Below, in pieces: positions 17,161-25,634 of a stretch of 64,000 bases of DNA. The notes under the pieces are model-generated. The model saw nothing but the letters and a program-made list of their open reading frames with translations. It searched no databases and was not told where the DNA came from. Source of the stretch: Cellvibrionales bacterium UBA4451 (GTDB lineage Bacteria > Pseudomonadota > Gammaproteobacteria > Pseudomonadales > Porticoccaceae); NCBI GenBank assembly GCA_002390285.1, contig DGPB01000012.1, forward strand, positions 1-64,000, given 5' to 3'. Made by a program: the position numbers and the translations under genes. Positions within the stretch are counted from its first letter, which is position 1; each line of letters opens with the position of its first letter.

Positions 17161-18914
17161 CGATCCACATCCGCCATAACAAAATCTATGCTGGCAACAA
17201 TTGTGATTAAATCTGCAATCATCAACCCGCGACTAATGAGGGGTATCTGTTGTAAGTGGGGAAAGGAGGGGGTGCGAATTCGTGTACGGTAGGACATGGT
17301 GCCCCCATCGCTAATCAAGTGGTAACTGTTGTGACCCTTGGTAGCCTCAATCAGCTGAGTAGCCTCTCCCGCTGGCATTACCGGCCCCCAACTCACATTG
17401 AGGAAGTGATGAATCAGGGTTTCAATATCCTGCATGGTACGCTCTTTCGGTGGGGGCGTTGTCAGGCTGTGATCGCTCTTGTAGGGACCTTCCGGCATAT
17501 TATCCAGGCACTGGCGGATAATTTTCAGACTTTGACGAATCTCCTCAATTCGCACCTCGGCCCGGTCATAACTATCACCGTTATTACCCACAGGCACTTC
17601 AAAATCGAACTGATCATAACCACCGTAGGGACGATCTCTCCGCAGGTCCCAATCCATACCAGTGGCACGTAAACCGGGGCCGGTAATACCCCAGTCGATC
17701 GCCTCTTCCTGGGTATAACGACCAATCCCAATGGCACGTTTTTTCAGAATGTTGTTCTGCATGGCCATCTTGTCGTAGTGATCCAGGCGCGCTGGCATGG
17801 CATCAATAAAATCACGGACCATTTTTTCCCAACCAATGGGCAAGTCCTGAGCCACCCCGCCAATTCGGAACCACGCCGGGTGCATCCGCCCACCGGTGAC
17901 GGCTTCAACGATGCCTAACAAACGCTCTCTGTCCGCGAACATATAAAATACTGGCGACATCTGCCCCACATCCTGAGCAAAAGTGCCATAAAATACCAAG
18001 TGGCTGGAAATCCGGAACAGCTCGGACATCATTATGCGAATCACCTTGGCACGATCCGGCACGTCAATGCCCGCCAGTTTTTCCACCGACATCACATAGG
18101 CCAGGTTATTCATCACCCCACCCAGATAGTCGATGCGGTCGGTGTAGGGAATAAAACTGTGCCAGGTCTGCCGCTCACCCATCTTTTCGGCACCACGGTG
18201 GTGATAGCCAATATCCGGTACCGCATCGACAACAACTTCACCATCCAGTTGTAGCGCAATACGAAACACACCATGAACACTAGGGTGATTTGGACCAAGA
18301 TTCAAAAACATAAACTCGGTGTCTTCGGTCCTACGTTTCATGCCCCATTGTTCTGGACGGAATCGCAATGCCTCCTGCTCGGCATCCTGCCTTTCATCAT
18401 CAAGACTGAAAGGTTCCATCTCAGTGGCTCTAGCGGGATGATCCTTACGAAGAGGATGTCCCTCCCAGGTGGGTGGCATCAAAATACGATACAGATTGGG
18501 GTGGCCACTGAAGGTAATGCCGAACATGTCCCAGACTTCACGCTCATACCAATTGGCATTGGGCCAGATATCGACAATGGTTGGCAGCTCAAGCTCCGGC
18601 TCCACCAACGCCATCTTCAGTCGAATATCTTCATTCCGTGAAAAAGACAACAGGTGATAAACAATCGTGAAATCAGCGTTTGGCTGCCCCTCTCGATTTA
18701 CTCTCAACCGCTCATCGATACCAAAGAGGTCGTGAAGCATAGGGAATTTTGGCTTTAGAAAGCGCAGCACATAATGAAGCTGGGCTCTCTCTACCCACAG
18801 AGTAGTGATTCCGTCAGCACAGGGTTGAACCAAAAAACAGCCCTCACCGAACCGCTCGTACAGTTCGCCGATGATGCCCGCTTGCCTCAAGGTTTCAGTT
18901 GCCTGCATACCCAT
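17157..18914 (-). CDS. nuoC: NADH-quinone oxidoreductase fused subunits C/D
   Basis: A 585-residue fusion of NuoC (about residues 1-175) and NuoD (about 195-585), the arrangement of E. coli and Pseudomonas. NuoC shows the DLFGIDERL and WYEREVWDMFGI segments; NuoD shows GPNHPSVHG and the C-terminal VMADVDR tail. NuoD provides the quinone-pocket His and Tyr and the remnant of the NiFe-hydrogenase fold. A second Met two codons downstream is an alternative start. It is separated from nuoB by 70 bp with no recognised gene. Confidence 0.97.
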   Translation of the reverse strand: MGMQATETLRQAGIIGELYERFGEGCFLVQPCADGITTLWVERAQLHYVLRFLKPKFPMLHDLFGIDERLRVNREGQPNADFTIVYHLLSFSRNEDIRLKMALVEPELELPTIVDIWPNANWYEREVWDMFGITFSGHPNLYRILMPPTWEGHPLRKDHPARATEMEPFSLDDERQDAEQEALRFRPEQWGMKRRTEDTEFMFLNLGPNHPSVHGVFRIALQLDGEVVVDAVPDIGYHHRGAEKMGERQTWHSFIPYTDRIDYLGGVMNNLAYVMSVEKLAGIDVPDRAKVIRIMMSELFRISSHLVFYGTFAQDVGQMSPVFYMFADRERLLGIVEAVTGGRMHPAWFRIGGVAQDLPIGWEKMVRDFIDAMPARLDHYDKMAMQNNILKKRAIGIGRYTQEEAIDWGITGPGLRATGMDWDLRRDRPYGGYDQFDFEVPVGNNGDSYDRAEVRIEEIRQSLKIIRQCLDNMPEGPYKSDHSLTTPPPKERTMQDIETLIHHFLNVSWGPVMPAGEATQLIEATKGHNSYHLISDGGTMSYRTRIRTPSFPHLQQIPLISRGLMIADLITIVASIDFVMADVDR

Positions 18915-18984
18915 ATCCCAGATGTTTCTTATTATGTCTGTTGACGTTTTTTATACGTCTCTTGTTTTGATACCGCTTTCAGTC

Positions 18985-19671
18985 TTATACGTCCTTAGGG
19001 TCTCGCAATTCAGTCACTTTCATTCTTTCTTCTGTTAACAAATCCCGCTGGCTGATGGCCTCAGGTTTGATCACTGTTTGATCTCCCATAGCCCAACTGA
19101 GCGGCCGACGCTCTTTGCTCACAGACTCTTGTAACATCATCAGCCCTTGCATTAGCGCCTCAGGGCGCGGAGGGCAACCCGGCACATATACATCCACAGG
19201 AATAAACTTATCGACCCCCTGAACCACGGAGTAGATATCGTACATACCGCCAGAGTTGGCACAGGAACCCATGGAGATAATCCAGCGCGGCTCCAGTAGT
19301 TGTTCATATAACCGTTGTACCACTGGCGCCATCTTGAGAAAGCAGGTGCCAGAAATTACCATTAAGTCAGCTTGCCGAGGCGTAGCCCGAATCACCTCAG
19401 AACCGAATCGAGCAATATCGTGACGACTGGTAAACGCGGTAGCCATTTCTACGTAACAGCAGGACAAACCAAAATTAAAAGGCCACAGGGAATGTCCACG
19501 CCCCCAGGCAATCAAATCTTCCAGCTTGGCAAAACACACATTGCGACGAACATGTTCTTCTATAGGGTCTGTGCCTATAGCATCTGTACTTATAGCATCA
19601 CCAGTTGCAGCACCTCCACTTGCACTGCGAGCAATAATATTTTCATCTGGGCGAGTTAGGCTCCACTTCAT
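18985..19671 (-). CDS. nuoB: NADH-quinone oxidoreductase subunit B
   Basis: NuoB carries cluster N2, the last electron donor to quinone. The ligands are C71, C72, C137 and C166, in SCCYVEM, GSCANSGG and PGCPPRP contexts. At 228 residues it is slightly longer at the N-terminus, because residues 26-40 consist of a five-residue repeat (DAIST-DAIGT-DPIEE) encoded by 15-bp DNA units. The conserved fold begins after the repeat, so function should be intact. The start overlaps nuoA by four bases. Confidence 0.97.
   Translation of the reverse strand: MKWSLTRPDENIIARSASGGAATGDAISTDAIGTDPIEEHVRRNVCFAKLEDLIAWGRGHSLWPFNFGLSCCYVEMATAFTSRHDIARFGSEVIRATPRQADLMVISGTCFLKMAPVVQRLYEQLLEPRWIISMGSCANSGGMYDIYSVVQGVDKFIPVDVYVPGCPPRPEALMQGLMMLQESVSKERRPLSWAMGDQTVIKPEAISQRDLLTEERMKVTELRDPKDV
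19571..19600. repeat. 15-bp tandem duplication in the 5' part of nuoB
   Basis: Units 19571-19585 and 19586-19600 agree at 12 of 15 positions, and a more diverged third copy (TTCTATAGGGTCT at its core) precedes them. They encode the DAIST/DAIGT repeat near the NuoB N-terminus. The CTATAG core is shared with the repeat at 1506-1565. Confidence 0.7.
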
Positions 19672-20084
19672 TTGCTTGCTTCCTCAAGACCAATACGGGT
19701 TTTTATTCCCCAGTCCAGCGCACCACTACGCCACTCATAAATTAGTGCTACCACCAAGATGACGATGAATACAAGAATCGCCAGATAACCCGACCAACCC
19801 AGCTCAAAAAAGGCGATAGCCCAAGCAAAGATAAAGACGGTTTCAAGATCAAAGATGACAAAGAAGATGGCGATCAGATAAAACTCTACAGAGATGCAGA
19901 GCTGTGCGTCGCCAACGGAGACAATACCAGATTCGAAGGTATCTCCAGTAGCACGGTCCATTCGTCGCTGACCGAGCAGCCAGGAAAGCCCCAGCATCGT
20001 TAATACCAGCATAATCACCATGCCAAAGTAGACCACTAAGTGCCACAGCTCTCCGGTATGGGTCACGCTGACGGCCTCACTCAT
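19668..20084 (-). CDS. nuoA: NADH-quinone oxidoreductase subunit A
   Basis: NuoA is the first gene of the complex I operon and encodes a three-helix membrane subunit near the quinone tunnel. The segments DTFESGIVSVGDAQLCISVEF and FVIFDLETVFIFAWA identify it; the exposed Cys loop is the one that changes accessibility on complex I deactivation. At 138 residues the length is normal. Upstream lies a 537-bp non-coding region that should contain the operon promoter. Confidence 0.97.
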   Translation of the reverse strand: MSEAVSVTHTGELWHLVVYFGMVIMLVLTMLGLSWLLGQRRMDRATGDTFESGIVSVGDAQLCISVEFYLIAIFFVIFDLETVFIFAWAIAFFELGWSGYLAILVFIVILVVALIYEWRSGALDWGIKTRIGLEEASK

Positions 20085-20190
20085 CTACCTACGCCCCACA
20101 CAGTATCGGCGCAAGGACGCAAAGAATTCCGACTTCCTGAAGTCAAATAGAGTGGCGCTATAAATCGATTTATATGAGGATAATGAGAGG

Positions 20191-20208
20191 TATACGGGAT
20201 ATACGGGA
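20191..20208. repeat. 9-bp tandem repeat in the nuo leader region
   Basis: TATACGGGA occurs twice in direct succession about 110 bp upstream of the nuoA start. It may be slippage or a pair of protein-binding half-sites. Confidence 0.6.
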
Positions 20209-20573
20209 TAGGAGCCAGGCTGGTCTTAGCAACCTGACGACGACCTGCTACTTTACTCCTAAGAGTTATACCCCTAAGTCTTGGCATTCGATCTCCGATA
20301 CTCTGGAGGCCACTCGCTCTACCGACAAACAAACTAACAGACGAACTAAACGAGTACTTCGGCCTGACTTTTATATTTATTTAACACAGTGAACGCAAAA
20401 ACTTTACAAGTGATATAACAAAAATGCAATCGCTAGAGCACTTTTTATTTCAATTGTGGCAGTTAATAACAAACAAGCCAGCAATTGAGACATGGCCAAC
20501 AACCTGTAGCGATAGTTGGCATTGCTTAAAAGAAAGAAGGCCGAGAAAGGTAAGAGACCGGGATTAACCACGA

Positions 20574-20615
20574 GAGTAGTGCCGAAATACTCAATGCCGG
20601 CACTACTCCCTTTTT
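20574..20615 (+). terminator. intrinsic terminator oriented on the plus strand
   Basis: Arms 20574-20584 and 20598-20608 are perfect 11-bp complements with a 13-base loop, followed by CC and five Ts (20611-20615). The T-run is on the plus strand, yet both flanking genes (nuoA, purA) read on the minus strand. On the minus strand no U-run follows the stem, so this is not a standard terminator for purA. Confidence 0.65.
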
Positions 20616-20621
20616 ATGGTC

Positions 20622-21914
20622 TCAAGAAAAGGGGTGACGCAAGACAATGGTTTCAACCCGATCTGGTCCGGTTGAAACAATGTCCACTGGGGTTTTAAGA
20701 ATCTCTTCTATACGAGCAATATAGGCACAGGCATTCGCGGGCAATTCATCCAGGGATTGAGCACCAACAGTCGATTCTGTCCAACCTGGCATTTCCTCAT
20801 AAACAGGAACCAAGCCTTCATAATCATCAGCATGACTGGGAATACCCGCATCATTGCCATTGGCATCCTTGTAAGCCACACAGAGCTTGATACATTCAAG
20901 GCCATCGAGAACGTCCAGCTTGGTCAGACAGATACCGGAAACAGAGTTGATCCTGACAGCCTGCTTAAGCGCCACCGCATCAAACCAACCACAACGGCGC
21001 TCCCGCCCAGTGGTCGCGCCAAATTCATGCCCTTTTTCTCCAAGGTGTCGCCCCACCGCACAGAACAGTTCCGTCGGAAAGGGACCAGAGCCAACCCGAG
21101 TGGTGTAAGCCTTGGTGATACCCAGCACATAATCCAGGTACAGAGGGCCAAACCCAGTACCCGTGGCAGTACCACCAGCGGTGGTATTAGATGAGGTGAC
21201 AAAAGGGTATGTGCCGTGGTCAATATCCAGCAATGACCCCTGCGCGCCCTCAAACATAATATTTCCGCCCTCTTCACGAGTGCTATGCAACAAACCAGTC
21301 ACATCCGCAACCATCGGCTCTACTTCATCAGCCCAGGCCATAGCCTTTGTCAGCGTGTCATCGTAATCCACAGCCTCTTCATGATAGAACGATGTCAGCA
21401 TAAAGTTGTGGTAGTCCATTAGCTCCTTGAGCTTAACGGCAAACTTATCGCGGTTGAGCATGTCACCCAAACGCAATCCCCGTCGAGCCACTTTGTCTTC
21501 ATAGGCCGGACCAATGCCTCGCCCAGTAGTACCAATTTTGGCGTCACCGCGAGCGCGCTCACGAGCCTGATCCAACGCAATGTGTATGGGCAAAATCAGG
21601 GGGCAGGCAGGAGAGATGCGCAGCCGTTCACGTACAGGAACACCCTGCTCTTCCAACTCCTGCATTTCTTTAAGTAGAGCCTCTGGCGATAGCACCACGC
21701 CGTTACCAATCAGGCAGGTCACATTGTCGCGGAGGATACCGGAGGGAATCAGGTGTAATACCGTTTTCTTGCCTTCAATCACTAGTGTGTGACCGGCATT
21801 ATGGCCGCCCTGGAATCGGGCTACTACCGAAGCCTGATCTGTCAGTAAATCGACTATTTTACCCTTGCCTTCGTCACCCCATTGGGTGCCGAGCACCACA
21901 ACATTTTTACCCAT
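20622..21914 (-). CDS. purA: adenylosuccinate synthetase
   Basis: PurA catalyses the GTP-dependent condensation of IMP and aspartate to adenylosuccinate, the first committed step to AMP. The 430-residue protein starts with the P-loop segment GTQWGDEGKGK (8-18) and includes the GTTGRGIGPAYEDK and GATTGRERRCGWFDA motifs. The length matches the bacterial enzyme. An AGGAT element precedes the ATG. Its position downstream of hisZ and yjeT reproduces the Pseudomonas order. Confidence 0.98.
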   Translation of the reverse strand: MGKNVVVLGTQWGDEGKGKIVDLLTDQASVVARFQGGHNAGHTLVIEGKKTVLHLIPSGILRDNVTCLIGNGVVLSPEALLKEMQELEEQGVPVRERLRISPACPLILPIHIALDQARERARGDAKIGTTGRGIGPAYEDKVARRGLRLGDMLNRDKFAVKLKELMDYHNFMLTSFYHEEAVDYDDTLTKAMAWADEVEPMVADVTGLLHSTREEGGNIMFEGAQGSLLDIDHGTYPFVTSSNTTAGGTATGTGFGPLYLDYVLGITKAYTTRVGSGPFPTELFCAVGRHLGEKGHEFGATTGRERRCGWFDAVALKQAVRINSVSGICLTKLDVLDGLECIKLCVAYKDANGNDAGIPSHADDYEGLVPVYEEMPGWTESTVGAQSLDELPANACAYIARIEEILKTPVDIVSTGPDRVETIVLRHPFS

Positions 21915-21943
21915 GTGATATCTCTATCCTGATAAGGAATAAT

Positions 21944-23125
21944 TTAAATTGGTTTAATTTGAAACTCGCCATCTACCATAAGTAATTGGCGGTCACAGTG
22001 TAATTCATCATAATTTGGCTGTTGACCCGGGAAACCGCAGACCACACGTTCGCCGCTCGCACGAAGCTTATCGACAGCTTGCTGCTGAACAAACTCCTCG
22101 GAGGCATGAGCATAAATACCGGCTAAAACCTGATCCTGTGCATGGGTAAATTGCACCAATGCTTGCAAGCTCATATTAAATCCTGTGGCGGGGCGAGATC
22201 GACCGAAGCCCTCACCCACGTGGTCATAACGACCGCCATTACCAATAGCCTGCCCAACACCTGGAGCAAATGCCGCAAATACCACACCCGTGTGATAGTG
22301 ATAACCACGCAGTTCACATAAATCTAGATACAGTTCCGTTTCGGGGCTACTCGCTTTCAGCGCATCCACTACTGCCTGTAACTCATCCAGCGCCAGCTCC
22401 ACTTCAGCGGGAGCCTCTGCAAACACCTCTCGAGCACGGTCAAGCACCGTCGCGTCGCCAGCCAAATCCACCAATGCACGAATCATCGTCGCCGTAGAAG
22501 TATCGCTGATATTGCCCGCCACCCAAACATCCAGTTCTGGTACAGACTTACGCTGAAGCAGATCAAATAATTCGGCTTCTTGAACTTTACTCAACCCGGC
22601 ATCTTCCAGCAGGTTGCCATAGATTCCCACGTGGCCAAGATCCAATTGAGGTTTTTCTAGCCCGGCTAATCGGAGGGTTTCCACCATTAAGCTGATCACT
22701 TCGATATCAGCGGCTAACCCTGCCTCACCATAGAGTTCAACCCCAATCTGAATCGGAGAGCGACTCGCTAACGGGTAACGTGGTCTGGTGTAGAGTACGG
22801 TACCTGCATAACAGAGCCTACTGGGTCCATTGCGGCGAAGGCTATGGGCATCCATACGGCTTGTTTGAGGGGTAATATCTGCGCGGATACCCATCATTCG
22901 GCCACTGATCTGGTCAGTAACTTTAAAGGTCATCAGGTCCAAGTCCGAACCCGTCCCGCTCAATAATGAATCAGTGAACTCCACAAGCGGAGGAATAACG
23001 AGGTCGTAACCCCAGCAGTGGTAAAGATCTAGAACCTGTCGACGCAAGCGCTCTACCTGCAGCGCCTGGTTGGGCAGAATTTCTTCAACACCATCTGGCA
23101 ACAGCCAACGATCAGCGACAGTCAT
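21944..23125 (-). CDS. hisZ: ATP phosphoribosyltransferase regulatory subunit
   Basis: HisZ is the catalytically inactive paralogue of histidyl-tRNA synthetase that activates and feedback-regulates the short form of HisG. The class II synthetase core is visible (FTDSLLSGTGSDLDLMTFKV, and the RADITPQTSRMDAH motif). I chose the ATG at 23125 (MTVADRWLLPDG), preceded by AGGTGA at good spacing; a GTG three codons earlier would also be in frame. A 20-bp duplication covers this initiation region. It implies a short-form HisG elsewhere in the genome. Confidence 0.95.
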   Translation of the reverse strand: MTVADRWLLPDGVEEILPNQALQVERLRRQVLDLYHCWGYDLVIPPLVEFTDSLLSGTGSDLDLMTFKVTDQISGRMMGIRADITPQTSRMDAHSLRRNGPSRLCYAGTVLYTRPRYPLASRSPIQIGVELYGEAGLAADIEVISLMVETLRLAGLEKPQLDLGHVGIYGNLLEDAGLSKVQEAELFDLLQRKSVPELDVWVAGNISDTSTATMIRALVDLAGDATVLDRAREVFAEAPAEVELALDELQAVVDALKASSPETELYLDLCELRGYHYHTGVVFAAFAPGVGQAIGNGGRYDHVGEGFGRSRPATGFNMSLQALVQFTHAQDQVLAGIYAHASEEFVQQQAVDKLRASGERVVCGFPGQQPNYDELHCDRQLLMVDGEFQIKPI

Positions 23126-23160
23126 CACATTCACCTACTAATCATCACATTTACTTGCTA
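23121..23160. repeat. 20-bp tandem duplication covering the hisZ start
   Basis: Units 23121-23140 and 23141-23160 agree at 17 of 20 positions. The copy at 23121-23140 contains the hisZ Shine-Dalgarno and start codon; the other overlaps the end of yjeT and contains a decoy ATG. Confidence 0.75.
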
Positions 23161-23339
23161 ATAAGGTATAGAGCACCCGCTCCAAGAAGCATACTAACCA
23201 GCCCCATTATGCGCATGCTGCGGTCATCAACTTGAGCTAACAGTGACGCCATATTGCGCCAACGTGCAGGTGCCAGAAACGGCATAATGCCTTCCAACAC
23301 TAACATCAGACAAAACGCCCGACCCAAATCAACCCACAT
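23151..23339 (-). CDS. YjeT-like DUF2065 membrane protein
   Basis: A 62-residue protein with two hydrophobic segments (about residues 5-22 and 45-60), separated by a basic and polar loop that includes ARWRNM. This is the pattern of the DUF2065/YjeT family, regularly found between hflC and hisZ or purA in gammaproteobacteria. It is expected in the inner membrane; its function is unknown. It follows the hflC terminator hairpin and overlaps the duplicated leader of hisZ. Confidence 0.88.
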   Translation of the reverse strand: MWVDLGRAFCLMLVLEGIMPFLAPARWRNMASLLAQVDDRSMRIMGLVSMLLGAGALYLISK

Positions 23340-23359
23340 AATTCAGCTCTTTCAGTCGT

Positions 23360-23382
23360 AAAAAAACCGGGTTGCCCCGGTT
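23360..23382 (-). terminator. intrinsic terminator after hflC
   Basis: Arms 23365-23371 and 23376-23382 form a perfect 7-bp G/C-rich stem with a 4-base loop. Read on the minus strand it is followed by a run of seven T residues, the usual terminator form. It lies about 90 bp past the hflC stop and just before yjeT. Confidence 0.85.
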
Positions 23383-23469
23383 GCGGAATTCTACCACCGT
23401 CTCCGATATGTTGCTGCATGTTTATACCGCAACATACCGGGGTAGATCAACCCGTCGCTAGCCTGGGGG

Positions 23470-24342
23470 CTATTTACCATCCTGACTATTGAGATAGCGG
23501 AAAAAATCACTATCAGGGTCAACCAAAAGCACGTCACCTTTGCTGGCAAAGGCTTCTTGGTAGGCATTCAAACTACGCACAAAAGCATAGAACTCGGGGT
23601 CTTTATTGTAAGCTTCAGCATAGGTGGAAGTGGCCTGTGCATCACCCTTACCACGAGTTTGCTCTGCATCACGATAGGCATTAGCGACAAGTATTGTTTT
23701 CTGTCGGTCAGCATCTGCACGAATTTTTTCTGCTTGCTCACGCCCCTCTGAACGCAACACTCTAGCCTCTTTTTCACGCTCGGCCTGCATTCTACGGTAG
23801 ACCTGCTCACTCACCTCAGGAGGTAGATCGATCCCCTTAACTCGGACATCAACCACCTCAACGCCTAATGAGTCACGCACGGTCGTATTAAGATTTTCCG
23901 TCAGGTGTTTCATTAGCTGATCACGCTCACCTGAAACCACTTCATGAAGCGTTCTCGCACCAAACTGATTACGCAGCCCATCATTAACCCGACTAGCCAA
24001 CCGATCTTGGGCAACCGCTTCATTACCACCCGTCGCTCTATAATATGTGTCCACATCCACGATGCGCCACTTGGAGAAAGAGTCTACGATCAACCGCTTT
24101 TTCTCAACCGTAAAGAAACTGGCAGGTTCCGCATCCAGTGTTAATACTCGTGCATCAAATTTTCGAATCTTATCAGCCAGCGGAATTTTAATGTGTAAAC
24201 CGGGCTGAATGTCAGTTTGAATGAGACGGCCAAATCGTAATTTTACGGCTTTTTCCGTTTCCTGTATCACATAAAGGGTACTACTACCCAGCAACAATAA
24301 AGCTGCAAGTAATACCAACAATCCTGTAGAACGACTAGTCAT
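23470..24342 (-). CDS. hflC: HflC, SPFH-domain modulator of FtsH
   Basis: HflC forms with HflK a large membrane-anchored cage around the FtsH protease and modulates its degradation of membrane and regulatory proteins. The 290-residue protein has one N-terminal membrane helix (about residues 7-25), a SPFH/Band-7 domain beginning at QETEKAVKLRFGR, and a charged coiled-coil (about 180-230, with AEREKEARVLRSEGREQ). The C-terminal region carries the family segment DPEFYAFVRSLNAY. The start lies directly after the hflK stop. Confidence 0.97.
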   Translation of the reverse strand: MTSRSTGLLVLLAALLLLGSSTLYVIQETEKAVKLRFGRLIQTDIQPGLHIKIPLADKIRKFDARVLTLDAEPASFFTVEKKRLIVDSFSKWRIVDVDTYYRATGGNEAVAQDRLASRVNDGLRNQFGARTLHEVVSGERDQLMKHLTENLNTTVRDSLGVEVVDVRVKGIDLPPEVSEQVYRRMQAEREKEARVLRSEGREQAEKIRADADRQKTILVANAYRDAEQTRGKGDAQATSTYAEAYNKDPEFYAFVRSLNAYQEAFASKGDVLLVDPDSDFFRYLNSQDGK

Positions 24343-25482
24343 CTAGCGCACTCCCCGTGGTCTAGCAGTGGAACTGCTTTCGCTACGTAATTTGTTGATT
24401 ACTTCATCAACGACGCTGTTCACATCACCGCCATTAGATAAAGACGATTGGCTACGCGAAGATCCCTGCTGGATAATTTTATCCAATGGTAGGTAAAGCA
24501 TATTGTTGCCCCCTTCCACATCGACCAACACCTTCGAGCTATTACTCATGACGTCTTGAATAGCATCCAGATATAGACGTTGACGCGTCACTTCTGGTGC
24601 TTTTTGATATTCTGCCAATAGCGACTCAAAGCGCTGAGACTCACCCTCCGCTTCGGCAATCACTTGCGCGAGATAGCCGTTGGATTCTTCGATCATGCGC
24701 TGAGCCTGACCACGAGCCTCTGGAATAATACCGTTGGAATAGGTTTGAGCCTCATTAATAAGACGCTCTCTGTCTTCACGAGCCTTGATGACATCATCAT
24801 AGGACGCCTTCACTTGCGCTGGCGGCTTGGCTTCTTGAATATTGATCTTTCGGACTTTGATACCCGTGCCGTAATTGTCGAGGTAAGTCTGCAATCGACT
24901 CTTAACCTCATCGCCAATTTTCAGGCGGCCGGTGGAAACCACTTCATCCAACTCACTACTACCTACTACATGGCGTAGGGCACTATCAGTAGCCTGACGC
25001 AGACTGGTTTCTGGTGTTTTCACATTAAGCACAAAGGCTTTCGCGTCACTAATGTTGTACTGAACGGTCAAGGGCAGCTCAACGATATTCTCGTCTTGAG
25101 TCAGCATCTGGCCACGACTTGAATATTGACGTTCTTCAGTGACACGCACTGTTGTCACGCTATCTATTAGAGATGGATTCCAGTGAAGACCCGAACCCAC
25201 CGTCTCCAGGTACTTACCTAAACGCAATACGACTGCCTGCTCCTTTTCATCGACCTGATAGAAGCCAGACATTGCCCAACCTATAACCAAGACCGCCAGT
25301 ACAATGCCAACCAAGCCGCCACTCGATCCACTTTTTTTACTACCAGAGCCTCCCGAACCACCAAAGATACCATCCACTTTGTCTCGTAGTTTTTGCAGCA
25401 CGTCATCTAAGTCTGGGGGGCCGTCACCGTCGTTTTTGCCACCCCAGGGATCTTTGCCACCACCGGGTTCATTCCAGGCCAT
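24343..25482 (-). CDS. hflK: HflK, SPFH-domain modulator of FtsH
   Basis: HflK is the partner of HflC in the FtsH-regulating complex. The N-terminus is Gly/Asp/Pro-rich (MAWNEPGGGKDPWGG), followed by a Ser/Gly linker, one membrane helix and a Band-7 domain starting near QVDEKEQAVVLRLGKY. The C-terminus has a coiled-coil and a Ser-rich tail. I placed the start at the ATG at 25482, seven bases after GGAG, rather than four codons upstream. About 379 residues. Confidence 0.96.
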   Translation of the reverse strand: MAWNEPGGGKDPWGGKNDGDGPPDLDDVLQKLRDKVDGIFGGSGGSGSKKSGSSGGLVGIVLAVLVIGWAMSGFYQVDEKEQAVVLRLGKYLETVGSGLHWNPSLIDSVTTVRVTEERQYSSRGQMLTQDENIVELPLTVQYNISDAKAFVLNVKTPETSLRQATDSALRHVVGSSELDEVVSTGRLKIGDEVKSRLQTYLDNYGTGIKVRKINIQEAKPPAQVKASYDDVIKAREDRERLINEAQTYSNGIIPEARGQAQRMIEESNGYLAQVIAEAEGESQRFESLLAEYQKAPEVTRQRLYLDAIQDVMSNSSKVLVDVEGGNNMLYLPLDKIIQQGSSRSQSSLSNGGDVNSVVDEVINKLRSESSSTARPRGVR

Positions 25483-25634
25483 ACTTTTCTCCACATTCTT
25501 TAGCGTTATTCTACGGCTGGTGATTGTATCAAGCCGCCAGTGAAATACTATTCTTTCCGGGTCGATACTTTTTTCCGGGGCATTAGTTCTTTCAAAATCG
25601 ATGGTTCTTTTAAATTAATAGCGCGTTATACCCT

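Larger units (their letters stand above)
20085..20621. other. non-coding region between nuoA and purA
   Basis: No credible gene was found in these 537 bp. The half next to nuoA should contain the nuo promoter reading leftward, but I could not define a convincing -35/-10 pair. It includes a 9-bp tandem repeat (20191-20208). The half next to purA contains a perfect 11-bp hairpin with a T-run on the plus strand. No tRNA fold was found. Confidence 0.6.

Noticed and set aside
17256..17672. A 138-codon open frame on the plus strand
   Set aside because: It lies opposite the NuoD part of nuoCD, which is clearly coding on the minus strand.
20085..20621. tRNA gene next to purA, as in Pseudomonas
   Set aside because: No cloverleaf with a T-arm GTTCRANYC and acceptor stem could be found on either strand.
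21163..21366. Several plus-strand frames across purA
   Set aside because: All are opposite a full-length, conserved adenylosuccinate synthetase.
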